Below, one piece after another: positions 48,137 through 56,398 of a stretch of 64,000 bases of DNA. Under the pieces are notes generated by a model. The model was not told where the DNA came from. It made no database searches and worked only from the letters and a program-made list of their open reading frames with translations. The stretch is from Humibacter sp. RRB41 (GTDB lineage: Bacteria; Actinomycetota; Actinomycetes; Actinomycetales; Microbacteriaceae): assembly GCF_022761015.1 (NCBI RefSeq), contig NZ_JAKWJQ010000004.1:434001-498000 (forward strand). The letters run 5' to 3'. Within the stretch, counting starts at the first letter, position 1. Every line of letters starts with the position of its first letter. Position numbers and translations under genes: made by a program.

Positions 48137-48775
48137 CTACTCGGCCACGAGTTCTGCGAACAGCGGCACCGTGAGCACCTCTTCGATCCGCCGGCGGATG
48201 GCCGTCGGCATGTCGACCGAGTTCGGGTCGAGCAGCCACTGAACCTGCAGGCCGTCCATCAGGGCGGTGAGTTCGATCGCGGTCTCGTCGACATCGGTAT
48301 CTGCGGCGAGGTGACCCGCGCTGCGCGCTCCTTCCAGAGCGCGTGCGGTGCCGCGGCGGATGCGTTCGTACCGCTGCACGAAGTAGTCGTGCGCCGGATG
48401 CTCCGCTGAGCCCGCTTCGGCGGACAGCACCGCGTAGAGACCGATGATGCCTGGCACCGCAGTGTTGTGCTCCGCGAGGTCGACCATGCCGCGAAGCACC
48501 CCGAGCCCGTCGGCCGCGGCGGATCCGTTGCGGCGGAATCGCTCGTAGTCCTCCTTGTCGCGCGTCTCGAGCACGGCCTCGAGGAGCGACTCCTTCGTGG
48601 GGAAGTGGTGAGACAGTCCCGCCCGCGAGATTCCGCACTCCTGTGCGACCTCGAGCATCGTCGCGCCGTTGAAACCGACGCGACCGAAGAGCTCTGTCGC
48701 GACGCCGATGATCTTCTCGCGACGCGCTCGGCCGGCGGCGTAGCCCTGTTCGATTGGGGTAGACATCCTGACCAT
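48137..48775 (-). CDS. TetR-family transcription regulator
   Basis: A 212-residue regulator. The N-terminal HTH (about 15-60; IIGVATELFGRVGFNGATMLEVAQECGISRAGLSHHFPTKESLL) is followed by an all-helical ligand domain. The start is ATG 48775 or 48766; neither has a strong ribosome site. Two similar operators lie just upstream, in the gap shared with the divergent MFS-GH3 unit, so it probably represses both that unit and itself, released by a glucoside or related sugar (inference). Confidence 0.9.
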   Translation of the reverse strand: MVRMSTPIEQGYAAGRARREKIIGVATELFGRVGFNGATMLEVAQECGISRAGLSHHFPTKESLLEAVLETRDKEDYERFRRNGSAAADGLGVLRGMVDLAEHNTAVPGIIGLYAVLSAEAGSAEHPAHDYFVQRYERIRRGTARALEGARSAGHLAADTDVDETAIELTALMDGLQVQWLLDPNSVDMPTAIRRRIEEVLTVPLFAELVAE

Positions 48776-48802
48776 TGTGCCGTTCCAGCGACGATGGATG
48801 GA

Positions 48803-48857
48803 GCAAAACCGGCACTTTTGCAGATATTCGATGCAAAACCGACACTTGTGCCGGTTT
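48803..48857. promoter_or_regulatory. Tandem operators between TetR and MFS genes
   Basis: GCAAAACCGGCACTTTTGC (48803-48821) and GCAAAACCGACACTTGTGC (48833-48851) are 30 bp apart (about three helical turns). The second is part of an imperfect palindrome, 48836-48857 (AAACCG..CGGTTT). Such paired sites fit two repressor dimers on one face of the DNA. Confidence 0.6.
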
Positions 48858-48954
48858 CTTGTGTTACGTTGTCGTTCGGTCGAAGCCCTAGCCAGACCCG
48901 GATGCCCGAAGCCGGGCAGCGCCGACAGCATCACACCTCCAAGCAAGGACACCC

Positions 48955-50256
48955 ATGACAATGTCGTCAGAACCCTCGCCCCTGGTCGATAACCCGATCA
49001 CCACGAACACGTTCATCGGCGAGGCCGATGGCAGCGACGATCCGCCCACGCCCATCAAGGGCGTGCGCCGGCTGCTGTGGTGGAGCATTCCCGCGAATCT
49101 CGGCATCTTCATCGTCTGGGGCTCGGTGCCCAGCATTCTGCTGCCGCAACAAGTTCAACTCATCGACAAGGCTCAGGGACTCGCGAACCTTACGATCATC
49201 GCCACCATCGGTGCATTGGCCGCGCTCATCGCACAGCCGGTTGCGGGACAGATCTCGGACCGCACGAGGTCCCGATTCGGCCGCCGCGCTCCGTGGATCG
49301 TAATCGGCGGGCTCGCCGGAGCGCTTTCCCTCGTGGGGCTGGCGTTCTCGCACTCCATCTGGGCGATTGCGATCATGTGGCCGTTGGTGCAGATCACATT
49401 CAATTTCGCGCAGGGGCCGCTGAGTGCCGTCATGCCGGACCGCGTTCCGTTGAAGCGCCGAGGGACATTCTCAGCATTGGTCGGTGTCGGCACGATGGTC
49501 GGCGCGCTAGGTGGTCAGATCATCGGTTCGCTGTTCTTCAACAGCATCTCGGTGGGCTACATCTTCTTCGCCGTCTTCTCGATTGTGATGCTCACCCTCT
49601 TCTGCGTATTCAATCCCGACTATCCGAGCACGAAGCTCCAGCCCGAGCCGTTCAAGTTCATCGACTTCGTCAAGACCTTCTGGGTCAACCCCATCAAGCA
49701 CCCTGACTTCTTCTGGGCGTTCACCGGCCGGCTGCTGCTCTACACGGGGTACTTTGCAGTGACGCAGTTCCAGCTCTACATCCTCGAGAACTATCTGCAC
49801 GTGAAGACCCCGCAGGCAGTCATCCCACTGCTCGGGCTGATCAGCATCGCCGGAATCGTGCCGATGATGATCATCTCTGGGCCGATTTCCGACAAGGTCG
49901 GAAGGCGCAAGCCGTTCGTGTTCGCTGCTTCCATCGTGATGGCCTTCGCCCTGGTGCTTCCGTGGGTGTGGCCGACGCTCACGTCCTGGATGATCATGAC
50001 GTTCATTCTGGGCCTCGGATTCGGCATGTTCGGCGCGGTCGACCAGGCGCTGATGACGCAGGTGCTGCCGTCGGCCAAGTCGTTCGCCAAGGATCTCGGA
50101 GTGGTCAACATCGCGGCGACGCTGCCGCAGACCGTCGCCCCGGCTGTTGGAGGAGCGATCGCACTCACTTTCGGCTACGGCGGACTGTTCCCCGTGGGAA
50201 TCGTGTTGAGCATTCTCGGCGCGTTCTGCGTCTGGTTCATCAAGTCGAGCAAATAA
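48955..50256 (+). CDS. MFS transporter, glycoside/sugar type
   Basis: A 433-residue 12-helix major-facilitator protein. Loop motif A variants DRTRSRFGRRAPWI (between TM2 and TM3) and SDKVGRRKPFVFAA (between TM8 and TM9) are present. It resembles the GPH/SLC45-like glycoside transporters. ATG 48955 has AAGGAC upstream. A GH3 glycosidase starts 32 bp downstream, so the pair likely imports and splits the same glycoside. Control is probably by the divergent TetR regulator. Confidence 0.9.
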   Translation: MTMSSEPSPLVDNPITTNTFIGEADGSDDPPTPIKGVRRLLWWSIPANLGIFIVWGSVPSILLPQQVQLIDKAQGLANLTIIATIGALAALIAQPVAGQISDRTRSRFGRRAPWIVIGGLAGALSLVGLAFSHSIWAIAIMWPLVQITFNFAQGPLSAVMPDRVPLKRRGTFSALVGVGTMVGALGGQIIGSLFFNSISVGYIFFAVFSIVMLTLFCVFNPDYPSTKLQPEPFKFIDFVKTFWVNPIKHPDFFWAFTGRLLLYTGYFAVTQFQLYILENYLHVKTPQAVIPLLGLISIAGIVPMMIISGPISDKVGRRKPFVFAASIVMAFALVLPWVWPTLTSWMIMTFILGLGFGMFGAVDQALMTQVLPSAKSFAKDLGVVNIAATLPQTVAPAVGGAIALTFGYGGLFPVGIVLSILGAFCVWFIKSSK

Positions 50257-50288
50257 CGGCCACTCGCCGCATCCACGAAGGAGCACAG

Positions 50289-52046
50289 ATGACCACCGAG
50301 CGCACGCTCTTCCCCTATCAGGACGCCTCGCTGTCCGTCGACCAGAGAGTGGGCGACCTGCTGTCCCGCATGGACGTCGCCGACAAGGCCGGCATGCTGT
50401 TCCACACGATGGTCGCTTTCGCCGATCCATCGGAGAGCAATCCGATGTTCGGCATCCCGTCCGCCGAGTCCATGCTGCGCAAGCGGCGCATGAACCACTT
50501 CAACATCCTCGGTGCAGCACCGAGCGGCCGGGAGTTCGCTGCGTGGCACAACGCCCTGCAGCGGATCGCGCTCGATTCGCCTCTGGGCATACCGATCACG
50601 TTCTCGACCGACCCGCGTCATGCGTTCAGCGACAACCCATTGGCGTCGATGATGGCAGGCCCGTTCTCGCAGTGGCCGGAGACGCTCGGATTCGCCGCAC
50701 TCGGCTCCCCGGAGCGTCTCCAGCGATTCGCCGACATCGCCCGTCAGGAGTACCTCGCGGTCGGTCTGCGAGTGGCACTCCACCCGCAGATCGATCTGGC
50801 CACGGAGACGCGTTGGTCGCGCATCAGCGGAACCTTCGGTGAGGATGCCGATCTCACGTCGCGGCTCGTGGTCGGCTACATCCACGGGTTCCAGGGTGAG
50901 GAGCTTGGCACCCGATCCGTCGCGACAATGGTGAAGCACTTCCCAGGCGGTGGACCGCAGAAGGACGGCGATGACCCGCACTTCGCGTGGGGACGCGAAC
51001 AGGTGTACCCGGGCGAGGCCCAGGAGTACCACCTGAAGCCGTTCATCGCCGCCATCGGCGCCGGCGCAACGCAGATGATGCCGTACTACGGGATGCCGGT
51101 CGGAACGGAGTGGGAAGAGGTCGGCTTCGGCTTCAATAAATCCGTCATCACCGATCTGCTGCGCGACCGCCTTGGGTTCGAAGGCATCGTGTGCACGGAC
51201 TGGGGTTTGCTCACGGACGTCTCCGTCATGGGTGGTGCATTCCCGGCCCGCGCATGGGGCGTGGAGCAACTTAGCCGTCCCGAGCGCATGCTCAAGGCGA
51301 TCGATGCCGGTGTCGACCAATTCGGCGGCGAGCTGTGCACCGACGTGCTGCTCGATCTGGTCGCCTCGGGAGGTGTGGCGGAGGACCGTCTGGACGTCTC
51401 GGTTCGCCGACTTCTGCGCGAAAAGTTCGTGCTCGGCTTGTTCGACGACCCGTTCGTCGACGAGGACCGCGCCGAAGCGACCGTCGGCACCCCGGAGTTC
51501 ATCGCCGAGGGCCTGGCCGCGCAGAGCGACTCTTTGACAATGCTGTCGAACGCGAACGCGACGCTCCCGCTTGCCAAGGGCATCCGCATCTATGCCGAGG
51601 GGGTCGAGACGGCAGCGCTGGCGGAGTACGCGACGGTGGTCGAAACCCCCGAGAACGCGGATGCAGCGATCCTGCGTATCAAGGCACCCTTCGAGTCGGG
51701 CGGCGACGGGTTCGCAGCGTTCTTCCACACCGGTTCGCTCGAATTCCCGGCCGAAGAGCTCGAACGACTGAAGCGCATCGCCGAAACCGTACCGACGGTG
51801 ATCGACATCTACCTGGACCGACCGGCGGTGCTGGGCGGCCTCGAGGAGTCGGCGGCCGCGATTCTCGCCGATTACGGTGCGAGCGACGATGCCGTGCTTC
51901 CCGTGCTGTTCGGCGACCGCGGGCCGCAGGGCTCGCTGCCCTTCGACATGCCGCGCTCGATGGATGCCGTGCTCGCCAGCCGCTCCGACGTCGCGTTCGA
52001 CACCGAGAACCCGACGTTCAGGTTCGGTCACGGCCTGAGGTATTGA
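50289..52046 (+). CDS. Glycoside hydrolase family 3 (beta-glucosidase-like)
   Basis: A 585-residue GH3 enzyme. The N-terminal TIM barrel has PITFSTDPRHAF, ATMVKHFPGGGPQKDGDDPHF and the nucleophile segment GFEGIVCTDWG (Asp, usually SDW). A second alpha/beta sandwich runs to the C-terminal FGHGLRY. It lacks a signal peptide and the fibronectin domain of longer beta-glucosidases, so it is cytoplasmic and works on imported substrate. GAAGGAG precedes ATG 50289. It is encoded with the MFS transporter. Confidence 0.92.
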   Translation: MTTERTLFPYQDASLSVDQRVGDLLSRMDVADKAGMLFHTMVAFADPSESNPMFGIPSAESMLRKRRMNHFNILGAAPSGREFAAWHNALQRIALDSPLGIPITFSTDPRHAFSDNPLASMMAGPFSQWPETLGFAALGSPERLQRFADIARQEYLAVGLRVALHPQIDLATETRWSRISGTFGEDADLTSRLVVGYIHGFQGEELGTRSVATMVKHFPGGGPQKDGDDPHFAWGREQVYPGEAQEYHLKPFIAAIGAGATQMMPYYGMPVGTEWEEVGFGFNKSVITDLLRDRLGFEGIVCTDWGLLTDVSVMGGAFPARAWGVEQLSRPERMLKAIDAGVDQFGGELCTDVLLDLVASGGVAEDRLDVSVRRLLREKFVLGLFDDPFVDEDRAEATVGTPEFIAEGLAAQSDSLTMLSNANATLPLAKGIRIYAEGVETAALAEYATVVETPENADAAILRIKAPFESGGDGFAAFFHTGSLEFPAEELERLKRIAETVPTVIDIYLDRPAVLGGLEESAAAILADYGASDDAVLPVLFGDRGPQGSLPFDMPRSMDAVLASRSDVAFDTENPTFRFGHGLRY

Positions 52047-52082
52047 GGCGCCTCATCGCCTCGCTCACCTGAGGAGCAGAGT

Positions 52083-52119
52083 CACCGCCTCGCAAAGCAA
52101 CGCGCTCTGCGAGGCGGTG
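52083..52119. terminator. Bidirectional hairpin terminator
   Basis: A perfect 12-bp stem (52083-52094 with 52108-52119) and 13-nt loop lie between the GH3 gene and the convergent MBL-fold gene. Confidence 0.85.
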
Positions 52120-52195
52120 GCTGTGCCGGCCCCGAAAGCGTCCATGCACCCAGCCGACTGCGGCGCGTTCGGCGGGGACGGGCGCGCAAGGTGGT

Positions 52196-52834
52196 TCAGA
52201 TCTCGTAGGAGTCGCCGGGCTGCAGCGGGAGGAACGTGCCGCCGCCCTGCTCCGTGGCCCACTGGATGCGGCCATCCGCCATCTGCTTGCCGATCACGGA
52301 GCTGACCATCTCGTGGGTCGAGAACGCGTGCTTCGGCTTCAGGCCGAGCACGTAGTCGATGAACTCCGAGGCCTTCAGCCAGGGCGCCGAGGAAGGAACG
52401 GCGAGCACGTCGATGTCGGCGAGGTCGGGTGCGGCGAAGGAGTCGCCAGGGTAGACGAGCGAGTCGTTGACGATGACGCCGACGTTGTCGACGATCGGGA
52501 TCGACGAGTGGATCACCGCGTGCTTGCCTCCGAAGAAGCGCAGGCTGAACGGGCCGGCTTCGATCGCGTCGCCGGGGTGCACGACTGTCACGTCGAAGTC
52601 GGTCGCGGCTTTCGCCACGCCCTCCGGACCGTAGATGACCGCTTCGGGGCTGTCCTCGAGAATGCGCTCCAGCTGTTGGGGCGTCCAGTGATCGGCATGC
52701 TCGTGCGTGATCACGATGGCGATCGTGTTGGTGGCGTCGGTGATCGGGGTGGTGAACGAGCCGGGGTCGACGAAGAGCTTCTTGCCGTCGTCTTCGAGGA
52801 TGAGCGCCGCGTGCTCGAGCTTGGTGAGTTTCAT
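52196..52834 (-). CDS. MBL-fold metal-dependent hydrolase
   Basis: A 212-residue metallo-beta-lactamase-fold protein of the UlaG/YcjG-like type. The metal motif THEHADH (about 43-49), the Asp in SLVYPGDSF and the late His in HAFSTHE are present. The substrate is unknown; members include RNases and lactonases. It starts 62 bp from the copper ATPase on the other strand and the two may share the CsoR-type operator region. Confidence 0.9.
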   Translation of the reverse strand: MKLTKLEHAALILEDDGKKLFVDPGSFTTPITDATNTIAIVITHEHADHWTPQQLERILEDSPEAVIYGPEGVAKAATDFDVTVVHPGDAIEAGPFSLRFFGGKHAVIHSSIPIVDNVGVIVNDSLVYPGDSFAAPDLADIDVLAVPSSAPWLKASEFIDYVLGLKPKHAFSTHEMVSSVIGKQMADGRIQWATEQGGGTFLPLQPGDSYEI

Positions 52835-52878
52835 GTCTCCATTCTCGTACCGGGAATACCGATCGCGTTCGATGGTTG

Positions 52879-52895
52879 ATACCCCCAGGGGGTAT
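52879..52895. promoter_or_regulatory. CsoR-type copper operator
   Basis: ATACCCCCAGGGGGTAT, a perfect 8-1-8 palindrome, is the classic GC-rich CsoR/RcnR binding site flanked by AT. It ends 2 bp before the first possible ATG of the ATPase and overlaps its -10 element TATTAT (52893-52898). Confidence 0.85.
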
Positions 52896-52905
52896 TATGA
52901 CCGCG

Positions 52906-55023
52906 ATGGATACGCACACCGACGGCAGCAACGAGCACACGCACGCAGGCCACAACCACGCTGCGCATGACCATGCGACGCACGAGCACGGCACGCATGA
53001 CCACGGCGCCCATGGCGACAGCGCTCATGACCACAGCGCTCATGACCACAGCGCTCATGACCCGGCGCAGTTCCGGGCGAAGTTCTGGTGGTCACTTGCG
53101 CTGACGGTGCCCACGATGGTGTTCTCGACCGGACTGCAGGACATCCTGGGCCTGAGCGGGCCGAGGTTCCCAGGCAGCCAGTACATTCCGGCCGTCTTCG
53201 GCATCGTCGTGTTCCTCTACGGCGGACTCGTGTTCCTGAAGGGCGGCATCGCCGAGTTGCGCTCGAAGCAGCCCGGCATGATGACGCTCATCTCGCTGGC
53301 CATCGTCGTGGCACTCGGCTACAGTCTCGCCGTCACCCTGGGACTCGCCGGCATGGACTTCTGGTGGGAGCTCGCCAGCCTGATCACGATCATGCTACTC
53401 GGGCACTGGATCGAGATGTCCGCCGTGATGGGCGCGCAGAACGCTCTCGGCGAGCTGGCGTCGCTGCTACCAGACACTGCCGACCTCGTGACCGACGATG
53501 GCACCCGGCAGGTGCCGACGGCAGAGCTCTCGGTCGGTGACCGCGTACTGGTGCGGCCGGGGGCTGCGATCCCCGCCGACGGACTGGTCGTGTCGGGACG
53601 AAGCGACGTCGACGAGTCCCTGCTCACCGGGGAGTCCGCCGCCGTCACCAAGGTGACAGAGGCATCCGTGGTCGCGGGAAGCGTCAACGGCTCCGGTTCA
53701 CTCACCGTCGAGGTGACCAAGGAGCGGGATGACACCGCTCTGGCCGGCATCATGCGCCTCGTCGCGCAGGCGCAGGCGAGCAAGTCAGGGGCGCAGCTGC
53801 TCGCCGACCGCGCCGCCGGATGGCTGTTCTACGCGGCCATCGCCGCCGCGGCCGTGACCCTCGTCGTGTGGCTCTTCGTGAAGCCGGGTGATCCCGGATT
53901 CGTGCTGGAGCGCGTCGTGACCGTGCTGATCATCGCCTGCCCGCACGCGCTGGGCCTGGCGATTCCGCTGGTGGCGCAGATCGCCACGTCGCTCGGAGCG
54001 AAGAACGGCATCCTGGTGCGCAGCCGGGCCGCGTTGGAGGATGCGCGCCGCATCGACGTCGTGCTGTTCGACAAGACCGGCACGCTGACGCAGGGCAGGC
54101 AGGGCGTCGCCGCCGTCATGACGGCGAACGGCCAGAGCGACGAGCAGGTGCTCGCGCTGGCCGCGGCGGTCGAGGCGGAGGCGGAGCATCCGATCGGACG
54201 GGCGATCGTGGCGTCCGCGCGCGAGCGGGGCATCCGATTCGAAAACGCCGGTGATTTCACCGCTCAGGCGGGCAGAGGAGTGTTCGGAACAGTCGAGGGG
54301 GCCACGATCACGGTCGGCTCGCCCAGGGTGGTCGCCGAGCGCGGACTGGCGCTTGAGCAGCGGTTGGCCGACGCGGCCGAACGCGCCCAGGCCGCGGGTG
54401 AGACCGTGGTCTTCGTGCTCTCGGATGCTTCGGGCTCCGACCGCGTGATCGGCGCGATCGCCGTCGCCGACGTGGTACGTGCGGAGTCGAAGGATGCTGT
54501 GGCCGCCCTGCGCCGTCGTGGCGTGCGCGTCGCCATGCTGACCGGTGACTCGAAGTCCGTGGCCGACGCCGTGGCTGCGGGGCTCGGCATCGACGAAGTG
54601 ATCGCCGAGGTGTTGCCGGATCAGAAGGCGGCAGCGGTCTCCGCTCTGCAGGCGGATGGTTCGCGGGTGATGATGGTGGGCGACGGCGTCAACGACGCGC
54701 CCGCGCTGGCCCAGGCCGATGTGGGTGTGGCGATCGGCGCCGGCACCGACGTCGCGATCGAGTCGGCGGGCATCGTGCTCGCCTCCAGTGACCCGCGAGG
54801 CGTGCCCATGACGATCGCGCTCTCGGCGCACACGTACCGCAAGATGACACAGAACCTGTGGTGGGCGGCCGGCTACAACATCGTCACGATCCCGCTCGCC
54901 GCCGGGGTGCTCGAGCCGTTGGGCGTCGTCGTGTCCCCGGCGTTGGGCGCCGTCTTGATGAGCGCGTCGACGATCGTCGTGGCGGTGAACGCCCAGCTTC
55001 TGCGTCGCGCCCGCCTCGGCTGA
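52906..55023 (+). CDS. Copper-type P1B ATPase (CopB-like) with His-rich N-terminus
   Basis: An ATP-driven heavy-metal exporter. A His-rich N-terminal tail (about 1-55, many HDH and HEH repeats) replaces the CxxC domain. TM helices, the CPH motif in IIACPHALGL, DKTGTLTQG phosphorylation site, HP motif in AEHPIGRA, GDGVNDAPALAQAD hinge and a C-terminal helix pair follow. CPH rather than CPC, plus the His tail, fits the CopB class (Cu2+, Ag+). ATG 52906 begins 7 nt after TATTAT, so a leaderless mRNA is likely; ATG 52897 is an alternative. A CsoR-like operator overlaps the promoter. Product 705 residues. Confidence 0.93.
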   Translation: MDTHTDGSNEHTHAGHNHAAHDHATHEHGTHDHGAHGDSAHDHSAHDHSAHDPAQFRAKFWWSLALTVPTMVFSTGLQDILGLSGPRFPGSQYIPAVFGIVVFLYGGLVFLKGGIAELRSKQPGMMTLISLAIVVALGYSLAVTLGLAGMDFWWELASLITIMLLGHWIEMSAVMGAQNALGELASLLPDTADLVTDDGTRQVPTAELSVGDRVLVRPGAAIPADGLVVSGRSDVDESLLTGESAAVTKVTEASVVAGSVNGSGSLTVEVTKERDDTALAGIMRLVAQAQASKSGAQLLADRAAGWLFYAAIAAAAVTLVVWLFVKPGDPGFVLERVVTVLIIACPHALGLAIPLVAQIATSLGAKNGILVRSRAALEDARRIDVVLFDKTGTLTQGRQGVAAVMTANGQSDEQVLALAAAVEAEAEHPIGRAIVASARERGIRFENAGDFTAQAGRGVFGTVEGATITVGSPRVVAERGLALEQRLADAAERAQAAGETVVFVLSDASGSDRVIGAIAVADVVRAESKDAVAALRRRGVRVAMLTGDSKSVADAVAAGLGIDEVIAEVLPDQKAAAVSALQADGSRVMMVGDGVNDAPALAQADVGVAIGAGTDVAIESAGIVLASSDPRGVPMTIALSAHTYRKMTQNLWWAAGYNIVTIPLAAGVLEPLGVVVSPALGAVLMSASTIVVAVNAQLLRRARLG
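53018..53062 (+). repeat. Three perfect 15-bp tandem repeats in the His-rich tail
   Basis: ACAGCGCTCATGACC occurs three times in a row, in frame, encoding the repeated HDHSA units. It is prone to slippage and so to change in the number of His residues. Confidence 0.9.
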
Positions 55024-55092
55024 GACGACATCACCGCTGTCGGTATCGCGCCCGGCGCGGGAACGGCCGGATGCTCCGCCATAATCGGGTGC

Positions 55093-56031
55093 ATGACCAG
55101 CGCACCGGGCACCGATGCACCCGGCGGAGAACCGTCCGCCAAGCTGATCGCGGTCGCCATCAATCCACAGGCGTCGTTCGGTCGCCGCCGAGGCGTCGGC
55201 CCCGCTGCCGTCGCAGCGCTCGAGGCGGCCGGACATCGGGTGCACGTGCTTGCGCAGCCCAACTACGAGTTGCTGCGTCGTGAGACCGAGACGATCGTCG
55301 CGCAGGAACCGCTCGATGCTCTCGTGGTGGTCGGCGGTGACGGCATGGTGAGCCTCGGCGTCAACGTGGTGGCCGAGACGGATGTCGCACTCGGCATCGT
55401 CGCAACGGGCACGGGCAACGACATGGCGCGCACGCTCGGCCTGCCGATCGACGATCCGGACGCCGCGATCGCACGCCTGCAGGATGCCGTCACCCGCACT
55501 CCGCGTCGCATCGACCTCGGCAGGGTGCGGCACGGCGAACTCGTGACGTGGTTCGGGTGCGTGCTCTCCGCGGGATTCGACGCCCTCGTCAACGAGCGCG
55601 CCAATCGGATGACACGCCCCAAAGGGGCGAGCAGGTACACGCTGTCGATGGTGCGCGAACTGCTCACGTTCCGACCCATTCCGTACCGGATCGAGATCGA
55701 CGGCGTGGCATCCGAACGGTCGGCCATGCTCATCTCGGTGGCCAACGGCCGCTCGATCGGCGGTGGGATGCTCATCACACCCGACTCCGAGCTTGACGAT
55801 GGCATGCTCGACCTCTTCGTGGTCGGAGCGATGTCGCGGTTTCGTCTGCTGCGTGTCTTTCCGAAGGTGTTCAAGGGGACGCACACTGCGCTCCCCGAAG
55901 TGTCGATCGTGCGGGCACGCAGTGTGAAGCTCCAGGCCGAAGGTGTCATCGCATATGCGGACGGCGAGCGAGTCGGACCGCTCCCCGTCGAGGTGACTGT
56001 CGTCCCGGCCGCGCTTCGGGTACTCGCTTGA
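55093..56031 (+). CDS. Diacylglycerol/lipid kinase (DagK family)
   Basis: A 312-residue lipid kinase of the DAGK/sphingosine-kinase family. The nucleotide motif VVVGGDGMVSLGVN (about 78-91) and the following GIVATGTGNDMARTLGLP loop are characteristic, and a C-terminal beta sandwich contains YADGERVGPLPVEV. It phosphorylates diacylglycerol or related lipids for phospholipid recycling. CATAAT lies 7 nt before ATG 55093 and no ribosome site is seen, suggesting a leaderless mRNA. Confidence 0.93.
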   Translation: MTSAPGTDAPGGEPSAKLIAVAINPQASFGRRRGVGPAAVAALEAAGHRVHVLAQPNYELLRRETETIVAQEPLDALVVVGGDGMVSLGVNVVAETDVALGIVATGTGNDMARTLGLPIDDPDAAIARLQDAVTRTPRRIDLGRVRHGELVTWFGCVLSAGFDALVNERANRMTRPKGASRYTLSMVRELLTFRPIPYRIEIDGVASERSAMLISVANGRSIGGGMLITPDSELDDGMLDLFVVGAMSRFRLLRVFPKVFKGTHTALPEVSIVRARSVKLQAEGVIAYADGERVGPLPVEVTVVPAALRVLA

Positions 56032-56059
56032 TCGTCTCGGAGCGACCATGCGGCCAGAT

Positions 56060-56089
56060 TTGGAGCGGCTAGCGGGCATATGGCATACT
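56060..56089 (+). promoter_or_regulatory. Candidate promoter of tRNA-Glu
   Basis: TTGGAG (56060-56065), an 18-bp spacer and CATACT (56084-56089) lie 29 bp before the tRNA. Confidence 0.45.
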
Positions 56090-56118
56090 CGATGAGTTGC
56101 CTTTTTCGGCACCGCAAC

Positions 56119-56191
56119 GGCCCCATCGTTTAGCGGCCTAGGACGTCGCCCTCTCACGGCGGTAACGCGGGTTCAAATCCCGCTGGGGTCA
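56119..56191 (+). tRNA. tRNA-Glu (anticodon CTC)
   Basis: A complete cloverleaf: acceptor GGCCCCA pairs with TGGGGTC, anticodon loop CCTCTCA, T arm GTTCAAATC. No CCA encoded. Its 3' end serves as attachment site of the mini-island that follows. Confidence 0.97.
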
Positions 56192-56193
56192 CA
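56177..56193. repeat. Attachment-site copy 1, within the tRNA-Glu 3' end
   Basis: ATCCCGCTGGGGTCACA, identical to 57852-57868, in the same orientation. It spans the T-arm 3' side, acceptor stem and 2 nt beyond. Confidence 0.85.
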
Positions 56194-56197
56194 ATCA

Positions 56198-56236
56198 CCC
56201 GCTTCCCTTGATTTTCAAGGGAAGCGGGCTTTTTTC
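56198..56236 (+). terminator. Intrinsic terminator of tRNA-Glu
   Basis: A perfect 14-bp stem (56198-56211 with 56215-56228), 3-nt loop and a T-rich tail. The integrase stop codon follows at once (56237-56239) on the other strand. Confidence 0.95.
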
Positions 56237-56398
56237 TTAGTCGGCAGTCGGTGGCGCGAACCGGGTCCGAGGCAACATTTTGGCAACACTCGATTTCGTA
56301 GCTGCGTCATCAAGCGCGATGGCAACGGCGTCCAGGTCGTCTTCGAAGAGGTCGGCGTAGACATCGATCGTGATGCTGGCTGTCGCGGGCGCTCGTAT
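56237..56398 (-). pseudogene. C-terminal remnant of a tyrosine integrase
   Basis: The last 53 codons of a phage-type integrase: APATASITIDVYADLFEDDL with the nucleophile Tyr, then DAVAIALDDA and a variable tail to TAA 56237-56239. Integrases of actinobacterial elements end exactly so (S..TLDxYADLFDDDLDAVA). The catalytic Arg/His boxes are gone; homology stops at the TAG that ends the next gene upstream, in the same frame. Its position next to the tRNA and direction toward the attachment site are those of a normal element integrase. Confidence 0.8.
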
